A stretch of 21,691 nucleotides of DNA, taken from contig DXXK01000032.1 in assembly GCA_019416425.1 (NCBI GenBank), positions 1 through 21,691 of the forward strand, in the 5' to 3' direction. The stretch is from Bacteroidales bacterium (GTDB lineage Bacteria; Bacteroidota; Bacteroidia; Bacteroidales; Muribaculaceae). The translations under genes were made by a program, and so were the position numbers. Under the pieces are notes generated by a model. That model made no database searches, was not told the origin of the DNA, and saw only the letters and a program-made list of their open reading frames with translations. Below are positions 8,232-15,261 of the stretch, in pieces; positions within the stretch are counted from its first letter, which is position 1, and each line of letters begins with the position of its first letter.

Positions 8232-9104
8232 TGGAAATTGTGCTTGGAGTGAAATTTCGATTGACAAGAAAATCATTCAAGTCGTTGAACTCGGAGTAGA
8301 GTGTGGAGCGGTCAATCACTGTTGAGCCATATATGGCTGTCAACTCTGCGAGTGCTGCTTGTCCGGCATTGTCGTTGTCAAGGTAGCAGTTGATGGCGGT
8401 GTATCCTTGAGATAAGGCGCAGCCTTGTTGACATTGACAACCGAGTTGAGTATGGTAGCGTCGGCACCCCTGATGATACCGAGTGTGAGAGCCGAGAGGT
8501 AATCAATGAATCCCTCGAACACGGCACACTCTGTTGATGGGCCATCTCTCGACCACGGCAGATATGAGATGTCCTTGCATCCCCGGCAACCTTTGAAATA
8601 CCTGTTGCGCAGTTCCCAGCCTCCGCTGACACTCTCAAATGCCACGGCAAAATATGATTTATCGTTGACGCTGTAATGAGCTTCTTTGCATTTCGCCTTG
8701 GCGATGTGTGCCGGAATACCACGCTCTTGGAGGTATGCGACAAGTGCGCGGTGTTCCAGTGGCACGACCTCGAATTGCTCCATACTCGGTGCAGAGTGTC
8801 GCTGTGGATAAGAGGAAGCGACTGTCTGTACCGATGGCACCGGGTAGCTGTCAGCGATGCAGCGCAGTATATGGCGCAGGTCGGTTGACTGATACAACTC
8901 GGCAGCAAGGTCGATGATGTTGCCGCCTCTGCCAAGTCCGAAATCATACCAGCAGTTGAGCGTGGTATCGACCCTGAAGGACGGCGTATGCTCCTGTCGC
9001 AAAGGCGACTTATACCAGAGCCTTGTTCCTTTCCTCGCCGTAGGCTCATGTCCGAGACGAGACAAGAATACGGCTAAAGGGATTGATTTAATCTCTTTTA
9101 TCAT
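8146..9104 (-). pseudogene. Toprim/CHC2-type primase, split by a one-base frameshift
   Basis: The first frame runs from ATG at 9104 (MIKEIKSIPLAVFLSRLGHE) to a stop at 8340. It carries the CHC2-like primase N-terminus (YKSPLRQEHTPSFRVD, YDFGLGRGGNIIDL) and the first toprim glutamate (AVFEGFIDYLSAL). It then degenerates into a Thr-rich tail after KAAPYLKD. The second frame, open to a stop at 8146, continues the domain with INCYLDNDNAGQAALAEL, the toprim DxD motif. The frames meet at about 8398-8406. One T restored after GAT gives KDYTAINCYLDND. The catalytic Glu and DxD are therefore on different frames and the gene as written is inactive, unless the lost base is a sequencing error. In related elements this protein primes replication with the AAA helicase encoded just upstream. 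The CHC2 zinc cysteines are replaced, as is common in this Bacteroides family. Confidence 0.8.
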
Positions 9105-9129
9105 GTGTGCTAAAATGTTTGGGTGAGTT

Positions 9130-9177
9130 GGTCTTTGGTTTAGCGCCTATTATATATGCCCTTTTCTAAACCAGACC
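9130..9177 (-). promoter_or_regulatory. Intergenic stem-loop between helicase and primase genes
   Basis: GGTCTTTGGTTTAG (9130-9143) pairs with CTAAACCAGACC (9166-9177) over 12 base pairs with a 2-base bulge. It fills most of the 86-base gap between the helicase stop and the primase start. There is no T-run on the minus strand, so it is more likely a processing or attenuation structure than a simple terminator. Confidence 0.4.
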
Positions 9178-9190
9178 AGAATTGTGGTTT

Positions 9191-10234
9191 TCAATAGTAG
9201 AAATCCGGATTGTAGATATACTCTCGGTTCTCGTAACGAATCATGCCTTTGTTGTCAAGAAAGGTCTTCAAGCCCTTTACCTTGTTGTTGGAATAGGAAT
9301 GTCCGCAGGCGGCATATCCGATTTTGAGCTCAGCCTCGAAGTTCCGGCATCCTTTTATCGGACCATTGGCGAAGATTACTCCCAATGCCTCGCGGTGCTG
9401 TTCCTCGGTCAACTCCTTGTAGGGATAGGGGTCTTTGGCTTTCTTGCCCGGCTCGGTGAATACATATCCGCTGGCAATCTCCGGCAGTCCGTAGTCATTG
9501 ACACGGAAGGCAAATGGGTCAAACTCGGCGGCGCGGATCATGGCGGCGCAGACCTCAGAAACAGTGTCATCGGTCTTGCTTCGGCTCACCTGAAGTACAG
9601 TCTCAGCCTTATTGTTTAGCTCGGTGCCGACATGACCACGCGCATTGTCATCGCTCTTGTTGAGGTGCAGGACCGTATGGATATGTATCTGGAATTTATC
9701 GGTCCATTCCATCAGCTTGCCGATAAGGTCGGTGGATTCCTTGGCGCAGTTGATGTCATACATCAGGTCGCGCACACCATCGATGATTACAAGTCCTACA
9801 CCGGGAGTGTTGATTATCGCCTGTTCGATAACTTCAAGGCGCAAGGCTGGTGTGAGCTGACGCAGAGCGGCGAACTTCAGATGTTCCGGATGAGTGTCGG
9901 TCGGCAGTTTCGCCAGTCGCAAGGCTCGCTCCATTACCTTCTGACAATGGTAGGGGCTTTGCTCGGTATCAAAGTAGAGGATTGTGCGCTTGTCATCGGG
10001 AAACTCTGCGGTGTACCCCAATACCTTGCCGTTGACAAGCGATGCCCCGACGATAGCGGCGACATTGAAGGTCTTTTTGCTCTTTGCCTTACCGGTCGAT
10101 GCAGAGAAGTTGCCGAGTGTACCAATGACACTGCCGTTGGCATACAATACCTCCGGCGCGGTCTGAATCTCATCTGTGATTCGCAACTGCTTTTCCTCCC
10201 AAAGTCTGAGTATGTCTTGCTTCATTTCTTGCAT
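9191..10234 (-). CDS. RepA-like AAA ATPase / replicative helicase of the element
   Basis: The product is 347 aa. It has a P-loop ASTGKAKSKKT near residue 45, a Walker-B-like strand GVGLVIIDGVRDL near residue 150, a conserved ILYFDTEQSPYHC segment between them, and HLNKSDDNARGHVGTELNNKAETVL, the sensor/loop region of RecA-fold RepA/DnaB-type helicases (AAA_25). The C-terminal ~90 residues look like a winged-helix-like tail. In Bacteroides mobilizable elements such an ATPase sits with a CHC2/toprim primase and serves replication of the excised circle. ATG at 10234 follows a good Shine-Dalgarno (GGAGG), unusual for Bacteroidales. An ATG at 10225 would give an ATGA overlap with the upstream stop. 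The frame is intact. Confidence 0.82.
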   Translation of the reverse strand: MQEMKQDILRLWEEKQLRITDEIQTAPEVLYANGSVIGTLGNFSASTGKAKSKKTFNVAAIVGASLVNGKVLGYTAEFPDDKRTILYFDTEQSPYHCQKVMERALRLAKLPTDTHPEHLKFAALRQLTPALRLEVIEQAIINTPGVGLVIIDGVRDLMYDINCAKESTDLIGKLMEWTDKFQIHIHTVLHLNKSDDNARGHVGTELNNKAETVLQVSRSKTDDTVSEVCAAMIRAAEFDPFAFRVNDYGLPEIASGYVFTEPGKKAKDPYPYKELTEEQHREALGVIFANGPIKGCRNFEAELKIGYAACGHSYSNNKVKGLKTFLDNKGMIRYENREYIYNPDFYY

Positions 10235-10542
10235 CTGCGACCTCCCTTCTTTGATGAATGGATAAGATCGAGCGCAAGTTGTGCGTCGATAACGATTTTT
10301 CTGCCTGTTTGAGTTATGGCATCTTTGATTACACCGCTATTCTTGATGCGATGTGCGGTTGCTTTGCTGCACTGGAGTAGTTCACAAAGGCCTTCGATTC
10401 CGTAAACGAGCCAACGTTTTGCAGTGGCAGTAGCGTTTTCGGTCTCGGTGGAATCCTTGACATTTCGGGAATCAAGTAATTCTAAAAGTTGTTCTCCGGT
10501 GTACTGCCAGAGAGGAAGTTTGAGTAACTAGTCTTTTGTCAT
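10222..10542 (-). pseudogene. DUF3853-type helix-turn-helix protein with in-frame amber codon
   Basis: From ATG at 10542 the frame reads MTKD, then TAG (10530-10528), then LLKLPLWQYTGEQLLELL and on without a stop to TGA at 10222 (106 codons). The body carries a helix-turn-helix, LCELLQCSKATAHRIKNSGV, and the end IDAQLALDLIHSSKKGGRRCKK. This is the DUF3853 pattern of small DNA-binding proteins, resembling excisionases or replication regulators, that precede the helicase gene in Bacteroides elements. The start region LPLWQ.TGEQ is the conserved DUF3853 opening, so the stop interrupts the real protein. No ATG follows the amber codon. A GTC or GTT start further in would lose the conserved opening. 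The gene overlaps the helicase start by 13 bases. Confidence 0.75.
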
Positions 10543-10610
10543 ACGCAGTGTGGGTTTGAATTATACTTCCGCCCTCTGAGAGAGCGTATCCGAGTATCTC
10601 CCGGACACTG

Positions 10611-10618
10611 CAAAATTA
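10611..10618 (-). promoter_or_regulatory. Bacteroidales -7 box ahead of the DUF3853-helicase operon
   Basis: TAATTTTG on the minus strand matches TANNTTTG and lies about 70 bases upstream of the DUF3853 ATG. No TTTG is found 19-21 bases further upstream, so only half of the promoter consensus is present. Confidence 0.35.
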
Positions 10619-10669
10619 CAACCGGTTATGAGTGGTCTGTATGTGGATTCCTGTTCTCCACTTACCAAA

Positions 10670-10704
10670 ACTACCCGTCAGAGTATCAGGATCTAACGGG
10701 TAGT
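10670..10704 (-). terminator. Stem-loop terminator after the 376-aa gene
   Basis: ACTACCCGT (10670-10678) and ACGGGTAGT (10696-10704) are perfect inverted repeats around a 17-base loop. On the minus strand the stem is followed by TTTTGG. It lies about 75 bases past the stop of the 376-aa gene and before the next promoter box, consistent with a terminator. A protein-binding palindrome is the alternative. Confidence 0.5.
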
Positions 10705-10720
10705 ATCATATAGTTTCAAA

Positions 10721-10757
10721 AGTGGAATTTCAAGTGGTGAAAGTGGTGCGCGAGTGG
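10721..10757. repeat. Four loose AGTGG repeats
   Basis: AGTGG occurs at 10721, 10733, 10742 and 10753, spaced 12, 9 and 11 bases, with one more at 10631. The cluster lies between the 376-aa gene stop and the terminator hairpin. Spacing near one helical turn could mean a binding array or iteron remnant, but the unit is short and irregular. Confidence 0.3.
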
Positions 10758-10779
10758 TATCTTTAAGTAGCAAGAGCTA

Positions 10780-11910
10780 TCAAGCCCGTTTTTTATGGTT
10801 TTTGATGATTTCATCGATGTCATCTGCAAAGACCATACTTGACCTGCTGGCATCGCTCCCACGCGGATGTGAATATTTACTTTCGTAATATGATGAATCT
10901 ATGCCGAAGTGCAAAAGGATGTCCTCTCGCCATGCAAGCTTGTGCTTTTCAGGCACGATATCGTAGAGCCTGGAGATAAGATAGCACACCTTGATTTTTT
11001 GCTTGGCCCGAATCTTCAACGGTTCATGTCGGCCATGAAGGTTCAATGATGAATGGAACTGAGTTTCGGTCGGGTCATCAAATATTTCAGCGCAAATTTC
11101 ATATAGTTCCGACACAAGAATCATCGGGAACAGTTCTTCTTCCCATTGGCGGCAAGATTTAGTATTAGTCTGTTTCTGTTTTACAGGTTGTTCAGGTGCC
11201 GGATAACTACCATTGCGAACTTGCATCTTTTGTATAAAGGTTTCCCTGCATTTCGGATGTAACTGAATTTCACATGGCGGAAAGTATCGCTCCGCCATGA
11301 TAAAAATTTTGCGACAGACATTTCGCAACTCATGGTACACATCGAATGAAGGTTTCAAAAGAAATTCATCATATTCAACGCTTTCCTGCAACTTCTTAAG
11401 AAACTCGCGTTTCTTTTCAAGCCATCCTTCTCGGGTGTCGGCCATATGGAATAGCTCGATTTCCTGTTTGTATTTATCTATCGTCCAATCGTCAGGTACC
11501 GGGATTTTATGGCAAGCCTTTAGTGCGTACTCATAGTGAGCGGCAACCATATAGAACATCTCCACTTCTTTAAGGAAGTGGTTGCTTTCATACTGATCTA
11601 TCATGTCTGCCTTGGATTTATTTTTACGCTCTCGATCCAATTTATAGAATACATTCTGGAATGTTTCTAGTCTGGTTACAATCTTGGCGCAGAAATTTCG
11701 GGTTTGGTCAGCTTGTACCTTCCCGATTTCTCCGGAGGCATGAGATTCGATGATAGCGTTTTCGATGTCTATAGAGCAAAGTTTGCTGGTTGCTTCGGCA
11801 ATTCGCTTGTACAAAATTGTATCCTGTTTGGCTACCAGAGGCACTTTTATAAGCTGCCTGAGGTCTTCCAAAATCGGCACAACATCTCGTAATGTCGTAG
11901 GGTTTGGCAT
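10780..11910 (-). CDS. Hypothetical protein of the mobile element
   Basis: The product is 376 aa and I do not recognise it. It starts MPNPTTLRDVVPILEDL at ATG 11910. It appears soluble and mostly helical, with no signal peptide and no membrane segment. Residues 1-230 are rich in charged helices (LDRERKNKSKADMIDQYE, FLKKLQESVEYDEF). A proline/glutamine/lysine linker follows (PAPEQPVKQKQTNTK, about 235-250), then a second domain of ~125 residues ending in a basic KNHKKRA. There is no Tyr-recombinase R..HxxR..Y pattern and no nuclease motif. It is the first gene inside the element boundary, where an integrase or regulator usually lies, preceded by a ~230-base leader with GTATCAAA repeats and followed by its own hairpin. 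It is therefore probably an independent transcription unit. A regulatory role is a guess from position only. Confidence 0.75.
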   Translation of the reverse strand: MPNPTTLRDVVPILEDLRQLIKVPLVAKQDTILYKRIAEATSKLCSIDIENAIIESHASGEIGKVQADQTRNFCAKIVTRLETFQNVFYKLDRERKNKSKADMIDQYESNHFLKEVEMFYMVAAHYEYALKACHKIPVPDDWTIDKYKQEIELFHMADTREGWLEKKREFLKKLQESVEYDEFLLKPSFDVYHELRNVCRKIFIMAERYFPPCEIQLHPKCRETFIQKMQVRNGSYPAPEQPVKQKQTNTKSCRQWEEELFPMILVSELYEICAEIFDDPTETQFHSSLNLHGRHEPLKIRAKQKIKVCYLISRLYDIVPEKHKLAWREDILLHFGIDSSYYESKYSHPRGSDASRSSMVFADDIDEIIKNHKKRA

Positions 11911-12042
11911 TTGCGGGTGTTACGTTAAGTGTTATTAATGGTGAGAGCCAATCAAACTCAAACAGCCTTGTTGAATCATTGTGAAATTTTAGCACTCGAT
12001 AACATAAACACGCGATACCCAATGATAGTTCGCATATCTATT

Positions 12043-12111
12043 TTTGATACGATTTTCAACCTTTATAAACCATGCATTCCAGGCAATTGTATCAAATTTG
12101 TATCAAAATTA
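12043..12111. repeat. GTATCAAA repeats with overlapping -7 box near the element end
   Basis: TTGTATCAAA occurs at 12087-12096 and again at 12098-12107, exactly 11 bases apart (one helical turn). An inverted copy, TTTGATAC, is at 12043-12050. The second copy overlaps TAATTTTG on the minus strand (12104-12111), a Bacteroidales -7 box that could drive the 376-aa gene. The layout fits either an operator on that promoter or arm-type recombinase sites near an attachment end. The rest of 11911-12141 shows no gene. Confidence 0.5.
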
Positions 12112-12141
12112 CAATTTTTAACATTTTGCGACGGGGTAAAA

Positions 12142-12184
12142 ACAAAGAAAGAGCTAAATCTCAGCGACTTAGCTCTTTCTTTGT
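12142..12184 (-). terminator. Strong 16-bp hairpin at the PUL/element boundary
   Basis: ACAAAGAAAGAGCTAA (12142-12157) pairs perfectly with TTAGCTCTTTCTTTGT (12169-12184) around an 11-base loop. On the minus strand the stem runs into TTTT then ACCCC, a good intrinsic terminator for transcription coming from the PUL. The hairpin covers the last codons of the truncated glycosidase (tail TKKELSR), so it most likely belongs to the inserted DNA and marks its end. Confidence 0.7.
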
Positions 12185-13228
12185 GTTGCCTTGGAAGGAA
12201 TCCAGCACCATCCAGCACACGCCGTCCTCGCCGGCGAAACCGGTAGGCTTGATCTCCTTCTCGAAGAAGTCCAGAACGGACATAGTGGAGGTGTAGTTGA
12301 GCTGAGCTTCCTGGCCACCCCAGCTCTGCCATCCGAACAGGGCCTTGTCGCCGGTCTTCATCTCCAGCTTGGGGCACAGTACGGTGTTGGCCTTGCCGTA
12401 GGTCTCGAGTCCGTTGCGCCAGTCATCGAAGAAGCCTACCATGAACCGTGGCGATACCACTCGCTGTCCCTTGACCGCTCCATGATGCTGCATGGGCGAG
12501 TTGTTGCCGAAATTACCGTTGTCCCATGTGCGGGGACTTACATAACCCGCGTTGGCAACAAGACGGCGGATACGGTTGGTGGAGTTAGGCGTCACGGATA
12601 CCGAGGATTTCCATACGGAATGGTCCACGGAACCGATCACGATACCCTGACGGGAATCGACATTGAACAGGGCTGTGGCCTCGCACGAGGTCACTGGCTG
12701 TCCGGTGGACCAGCGAACTGTCGAGAAAGTGGCCCAGTTGTCGTTGGCGAAAGGCATGTTGTACACACGGTTCTCCGATGTGGGCAGCGGCAGCGTATTG
12801 GTGCCGGTCACCACGATGGGGTTGATCTCGCGTGAGGATGTAGTTCCTGAAGTGGCTGTGACGGCGCCTTCGAACAAAGCGTAGGGCAGATCGGGATAGA
12901 CTGTGATTATCTGTTCCAGATTGGGGCTTCCGGCCTGGGTATAGGTCCAGGTGAAACGACGTCCCTTGCCGAAGGCGTCGTTTACGTCTTCCTCTTTTTT
13001 GCTGACTCCTGTGTACTTGTCGGATTGCAGTTCAGTATCGTTCTGGTCGAGAGCCGTCATGGAGACTCCGCTGAACAAGGTCTTGCCGTTCTGTTCGACC
13101 GTCATTTTCTTATTGGAGTTTAAGGAAAACTTCCAATCTCCGTACTGGGCGTCGAGATCAATGGCCGCAAATGCGGGCATAAAAGCAGCTCCGGCAAGAA
13201 GCATGAGCATGTATCTGGCTGTTTTCAT
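12161..13228 (-). pseudogene. Secreted alpha-galactosidase-like glycosidase, truncated at the mobile element
   Basis: About 355 codons from ATG at 13228 (MKTARYMLMLLAGAAFMPAFA, a clear signal peptide; the frame is open 22 codons upstream but without support). The N-terminal ~270 residues look like the beta-sandwich domain of clan GH-D-type enzymes, and the barrel begins with FGWQSWGG and WMVLDSFQGN. At the point where the catalytic barrel should continue, the frame changes to TKKELSR and stops inside the 12142-12184 hairpin. Enzymes of this kind are usually about twice as long, so the catalytic aspartates are missing. The family assignment (GH36/GH27-like) is tentative. Being secreted and last in the PUL, it probably acted on galactosyl side chains of the same glycan as the upstream beta-mannosidase. 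The missing half may lie past the left end of the element. Confidence 0.7.
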
Positions 13229-13263
13229 ATGGATTTTTAAGGACACGTCATCAAATGGACGTG

Positions 13264-13294
13264 CAAAATTAAGAAATAATACGATTAAAATCAA
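13264..13294 (-). promoter_or_regulatory. Promoter of the truncated glycosidase gene
   Basis: On the minus strand CTTG, then 20 bases from the TTG, then TAATTTTG (13264-13271) matches the Bacteroides promoter pattern, with a leader of about 30 bases before ATG 13228. It suggests the glycosidase can be transcribed separately from the FG-GAP gene, whose 3' hairpin lies just upstream. Confidence 0.45.
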
Positions 13295-13335
13295 GAAATG
13301 ACCTCATTCAACGGAGCCGTCGCGGGGTCAGGAAT

Positions 13336-13378
13336 GAATGGGGCTGCCGGTAATCGCACAAATCCGACAACCCCATTC
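13336..13378 (-). terminator. Stem-loop after the FG-GAP protein gene
   Basis: Arms 13336-13350 and 13364-13378 form a 15-pair stem with a 13-base loop. Two positions pair as G-U only if the minus strand is transcribed and would be A-C mismatches on the plus strand. The structure is therefore an RNA hairpin of the PUL transcript. It lies ~35 bases past the stop at 13412. There is no T-run, so it may be a 3'-end stabiliser more than an intrinsic terminator. Confidence 0.5.
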
Positions 13379-13411
13379 TGCAATTCACACTGTGTGATGA
13401 TATTGTTAAGA

Positions 13412-15139
13412 TCAGCGGATCACGACCTTCTCGACCTTGGAGCCCTGGCGACGGATGAAGATGCCGTTGTCGGGGTTGGCTACGCGTACGCCCTGGATGT
13501 TGAAGAACTCTACCCCGGTGTTCTCATCGCTGTCGATGGAGGACATGCCAGATACGGTGTTCGTGGCGAAAGCACTGGCGGCCTTGGCGCCGTCGATTGA
13601 CTGTACGCCCCATTCGCTGATGGATGCCAACGGCATGTTGAGTTCCAGCTTGCAGGCGGTCGAGGCAGCGTCGACGTTGCCGCTGCGCAGCTTGCCGGTT
13701 GCGATGTCGGCGGGAATGACGGTGATGGTCCGGCCATCGGTGGTCTTCACGTAATAGTTGTAACGGAGAGCCTCGGCGGGAGTGAATCCGGTTCCCTGGG
13801 AAGCCTTCTGGTCGGAACCGGCATCCCAGGTGAACACGGTCTTGTTGCCGTTGGCCTCGGCCTTGAGGTTGGCGGGAGCGTTGGGAGCCTGGTTGGCAAT
13901 GCGCGATCCGGCGCCGTTGTAGACTTGGAAGTGGCGGGGACCGTCACCGTCCATGTAGCCCATCAGTACGAGGTCGGGAACACCATTGTTGTTGATGTCG
14001 CCGGCCAGGACGCAGGCGCCGCCGCGGTGCTGGCCCAGCTTGTCGGATATTGCGGTGAACGTGCCGTCGCCCTCGTTGAATGCGTATACGGAATTCTTCA
14101 GGTCGCCGTTCTCACCGGCGTAAACCAGGTCGATGTTGCCGTCACCGTTCAGGTCGCACCAGTCGGCGCCGCTGCACTGGAATCCGGGCAGGCCGGCCTC
14201 GACCTTGGTGAAGGTGTCGTCACCGTTGTTCTTGTAGATGTATGCGGCCAGCTCCCAGTTGTTGGGGCCGGAAGTGCCGGTGATGAATACGTCCAGCAGA
14301 CCGTTGCCGGTAAGGTCGGCGAAGATGACGCGGCCTTTCTCGGTGCCGGCGTTGTTGCCCACGATCACCTCGCTGAATTTGCCTGTACCATCGTTCTTCC
14401 AGATGCGTACGCTGTCGTTGCCGAAGTCATCGGCCCATCCGGAAACCAGGATGTCGGTGTAGCCGTCGCGGTTGTAGTCGCCCACGCAGACTGTTCCGCC
14501 GCGCTGGGCCTTGATGCCGGTGTTCTCGTCCTTGATGAAGCTTCCGGTTCCCTTGTCATTGAAGAATACCACTGGTGTTCCCTCGTCATTACGGGGATTG
14601 CCGCAGAAAGTGACGAGATCCTGATATCCGTCACCGTTAAAGTCGGCTATGCCGACGGTGCCGGTGTACCATTTCTCGCTGTCTCCTTCGTCGATGCTGA
14701 TTTCGCCGTCAAGACCGAAATCGGGAACGAGTTCGAACGAACCGTCGCCGTTGCCCTTCATCAGTTTGGCACCCCATGAGGAAGCGTAGAGCAGGTCCAC
14801 GTTGCCGTCGTTGTTATAGTCGAGGCAATAAGCCACACGCTGCCACATGGCGTCATCGGGGGCCGTCAGGTCGGATGCTGATGCGAAAGAAGTGCCGTTT
14901 GCATCAACGTGCAGAGCCTTGAGGGTGTTGGCCCAACCGGCGTTCAGGTCACGACCGCGGACAATCAGTTCCAGGGAGCCGTCATTGTCGATGTCGGCGG
15001 CGATTGCGTTGCCCTGGAACAGTCCAGTGGACACCAGGTCCGAGATACCGGTCAGCTCCGAATAGTTGGTCTGACGTGCTGCAGCCATGCCCGTCAGGGC
15101 CACGCCGGATGCCGCTAATGCTACGAGTAAAGATTTCAT
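13412..15139 (-). CDS. Secreted FG-GAP/VCBS beta-propeller protein of the PUL
   Basis: The product is 575 aa from ATG 15139 (MKSLLVALAASGVALTGMAAA, signal peptide). A TTG three codons upstream is the only longer start. At least seven FG-GAP/VCBS blades follow, each with a calcium-binding-loop motif: AADIDNDGSLEL, LDYNNDGNVDLL, ADFNGDGYQDL, GDYNRDGYTDI, ADLTGNGLLDV, CDLNGDGNIDL, GDINNNGVPDL. A fibronectin-III-like segment (PNAPANLKAEANGNKTVFTW) begins near residue 410. The C-terminal tail VEFFNIQGVRVANPDNG...KVVIR is a conserved terminal domain of secreted Muribaculaceae/Prevotella proteins, akin to sorting tails. It lies downstream of the SusC-SusD chimera after an intergenic hairpin. It probably binds or presents glycan outside the cell; no catalytic residues are evident. 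The frame is intact. Confidence 0.85.
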   Translation of the reverse strand: MKSLLVALAASGVALTGMAAARQTNYSELTGISDLVSTGLFQGNAIAADIDNDGSLELIVRGRDLNAGWANTLKALHVDANGTSFASASDLTAPDDAMWQRVAYCLDYNNDGNVDLLYASSWGAKLMKGNGDGSFELVPDFGLDGEISIDEGDSEKWYTGTVGIADFNGDGYQDLVTFCGNPRNDEGTPVVFFNDKGTGSFIKDENTGIKAQRGGTVCVGDYNRDGYTDILVSGWADDFGNDSVRIWKNDGTGKFSEVIVGNNAGTEKGRVIFADLTGNGLLDVFITGTSGPNNWELAAYIYKNNGDDTFTKVEAGLPGFQCSGADWCDLNGDGNIDLVYAGENGDLKNSVYAFNEGDGTFTAISDKLGQHRGGACVLAGDINNNGVPDLVLMGYMDGDGPRHFQVYNGAGSRIANQAPNAPANLKAEANGNKTVFTWDAGSDQKASQGTGFTPAEALRYNYYVKTTDGRTITVIPADIATGKLRSGNVDAASTACKLELNMPLASISEWGVQSIDGAKAASAFATNTVSGMSSIDSDENTGVEFFNIQGVRVANPDNGIFIRRQGSKVEKVVIR

Positions 15140-15190
15140 GTGTATCAATTGGTTTTAAATGGTTGTCATGTGTTTGTTCTTGGTTGTCGG

Positions 15191-15229
15191 GGAGCATGGA
15201 AGCCATGGATGGTCCGGCTTCCATGCTCC
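15191..15229 (-). terminator. Perfect 14-bp stem-loop after the SusC-SusD chimera
   Basis: GGAGCATGGAAGCC (15191-15204) pairs perfectly with GGCTTCCATGCTCC (15216-15229) around an 11-base loop, ~33 bases past the stop at 15262. No T-run follows on the minus strand. Such intercistronic hairpins after susCD pairs can lower downstream expression relative to the transporter. That role here is inference. Confidence 0.55.
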
Positions 15230-15261
15230 GGTCAACAATTGTGAAGATATTGGTTGGGTAA

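Larger units (their letters stand above)
1..12185. mobile_element. Mobilizable integrative element with defense cargo, right part; left end outside window
   Basis: Two sets of genes are combined here. One is a Bacteroides-type mobilization and replication backbone: DUF3853, AAA helicase, toprim primase, DUF3408, MobC and relaxase. The other is a restriction-like operon. The right boundary is placed near 12185 because the glycosidase reading frame of the neighbouring PUL is cut there, a strong hairpin sits at the cut, and base composition changes from GC-rich PUL genes to AT-richer DNA. No conjugation (tra) genes are seen, so the element would need a helper for transfer. No integrase or second boundary is visible, so the left limit of 1 is only the window edge. 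That the operon at 1-5676 belongs to the element, not to flanking chromosome, is inferred from adjacency and similar composition. Confidence 0.65.

Noticed and set aside
8146..8343. A separate 65-aa gene at the primase 3' end
   Set aside because: Its sequence continues the toprim domain directly after the frameshift, so it is the broken-off end of the primase, not an independent gene.
8395..8410. Programmed ribosomal frameshift in the primase
   Set aside because: There is no slippery heptamer or clear downstream pseudoknot. One missing T explains the break more simply.
10222..10542. Amber-recoded genetic code
   Set aside because: No complete gene here ends in TAG, but about a dozen genes are too few to infer recoding. 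Only one internal TAG is seen and no suppressor tRNA is in the window.
1..12185. Self-transmissible conjugative transposon (CTnDOT-like)
   Set aside because: Only mob-type genes are present. No tra genes, rteABC or tetQ-like genes are seen, so a mobilizable element is the supported call.
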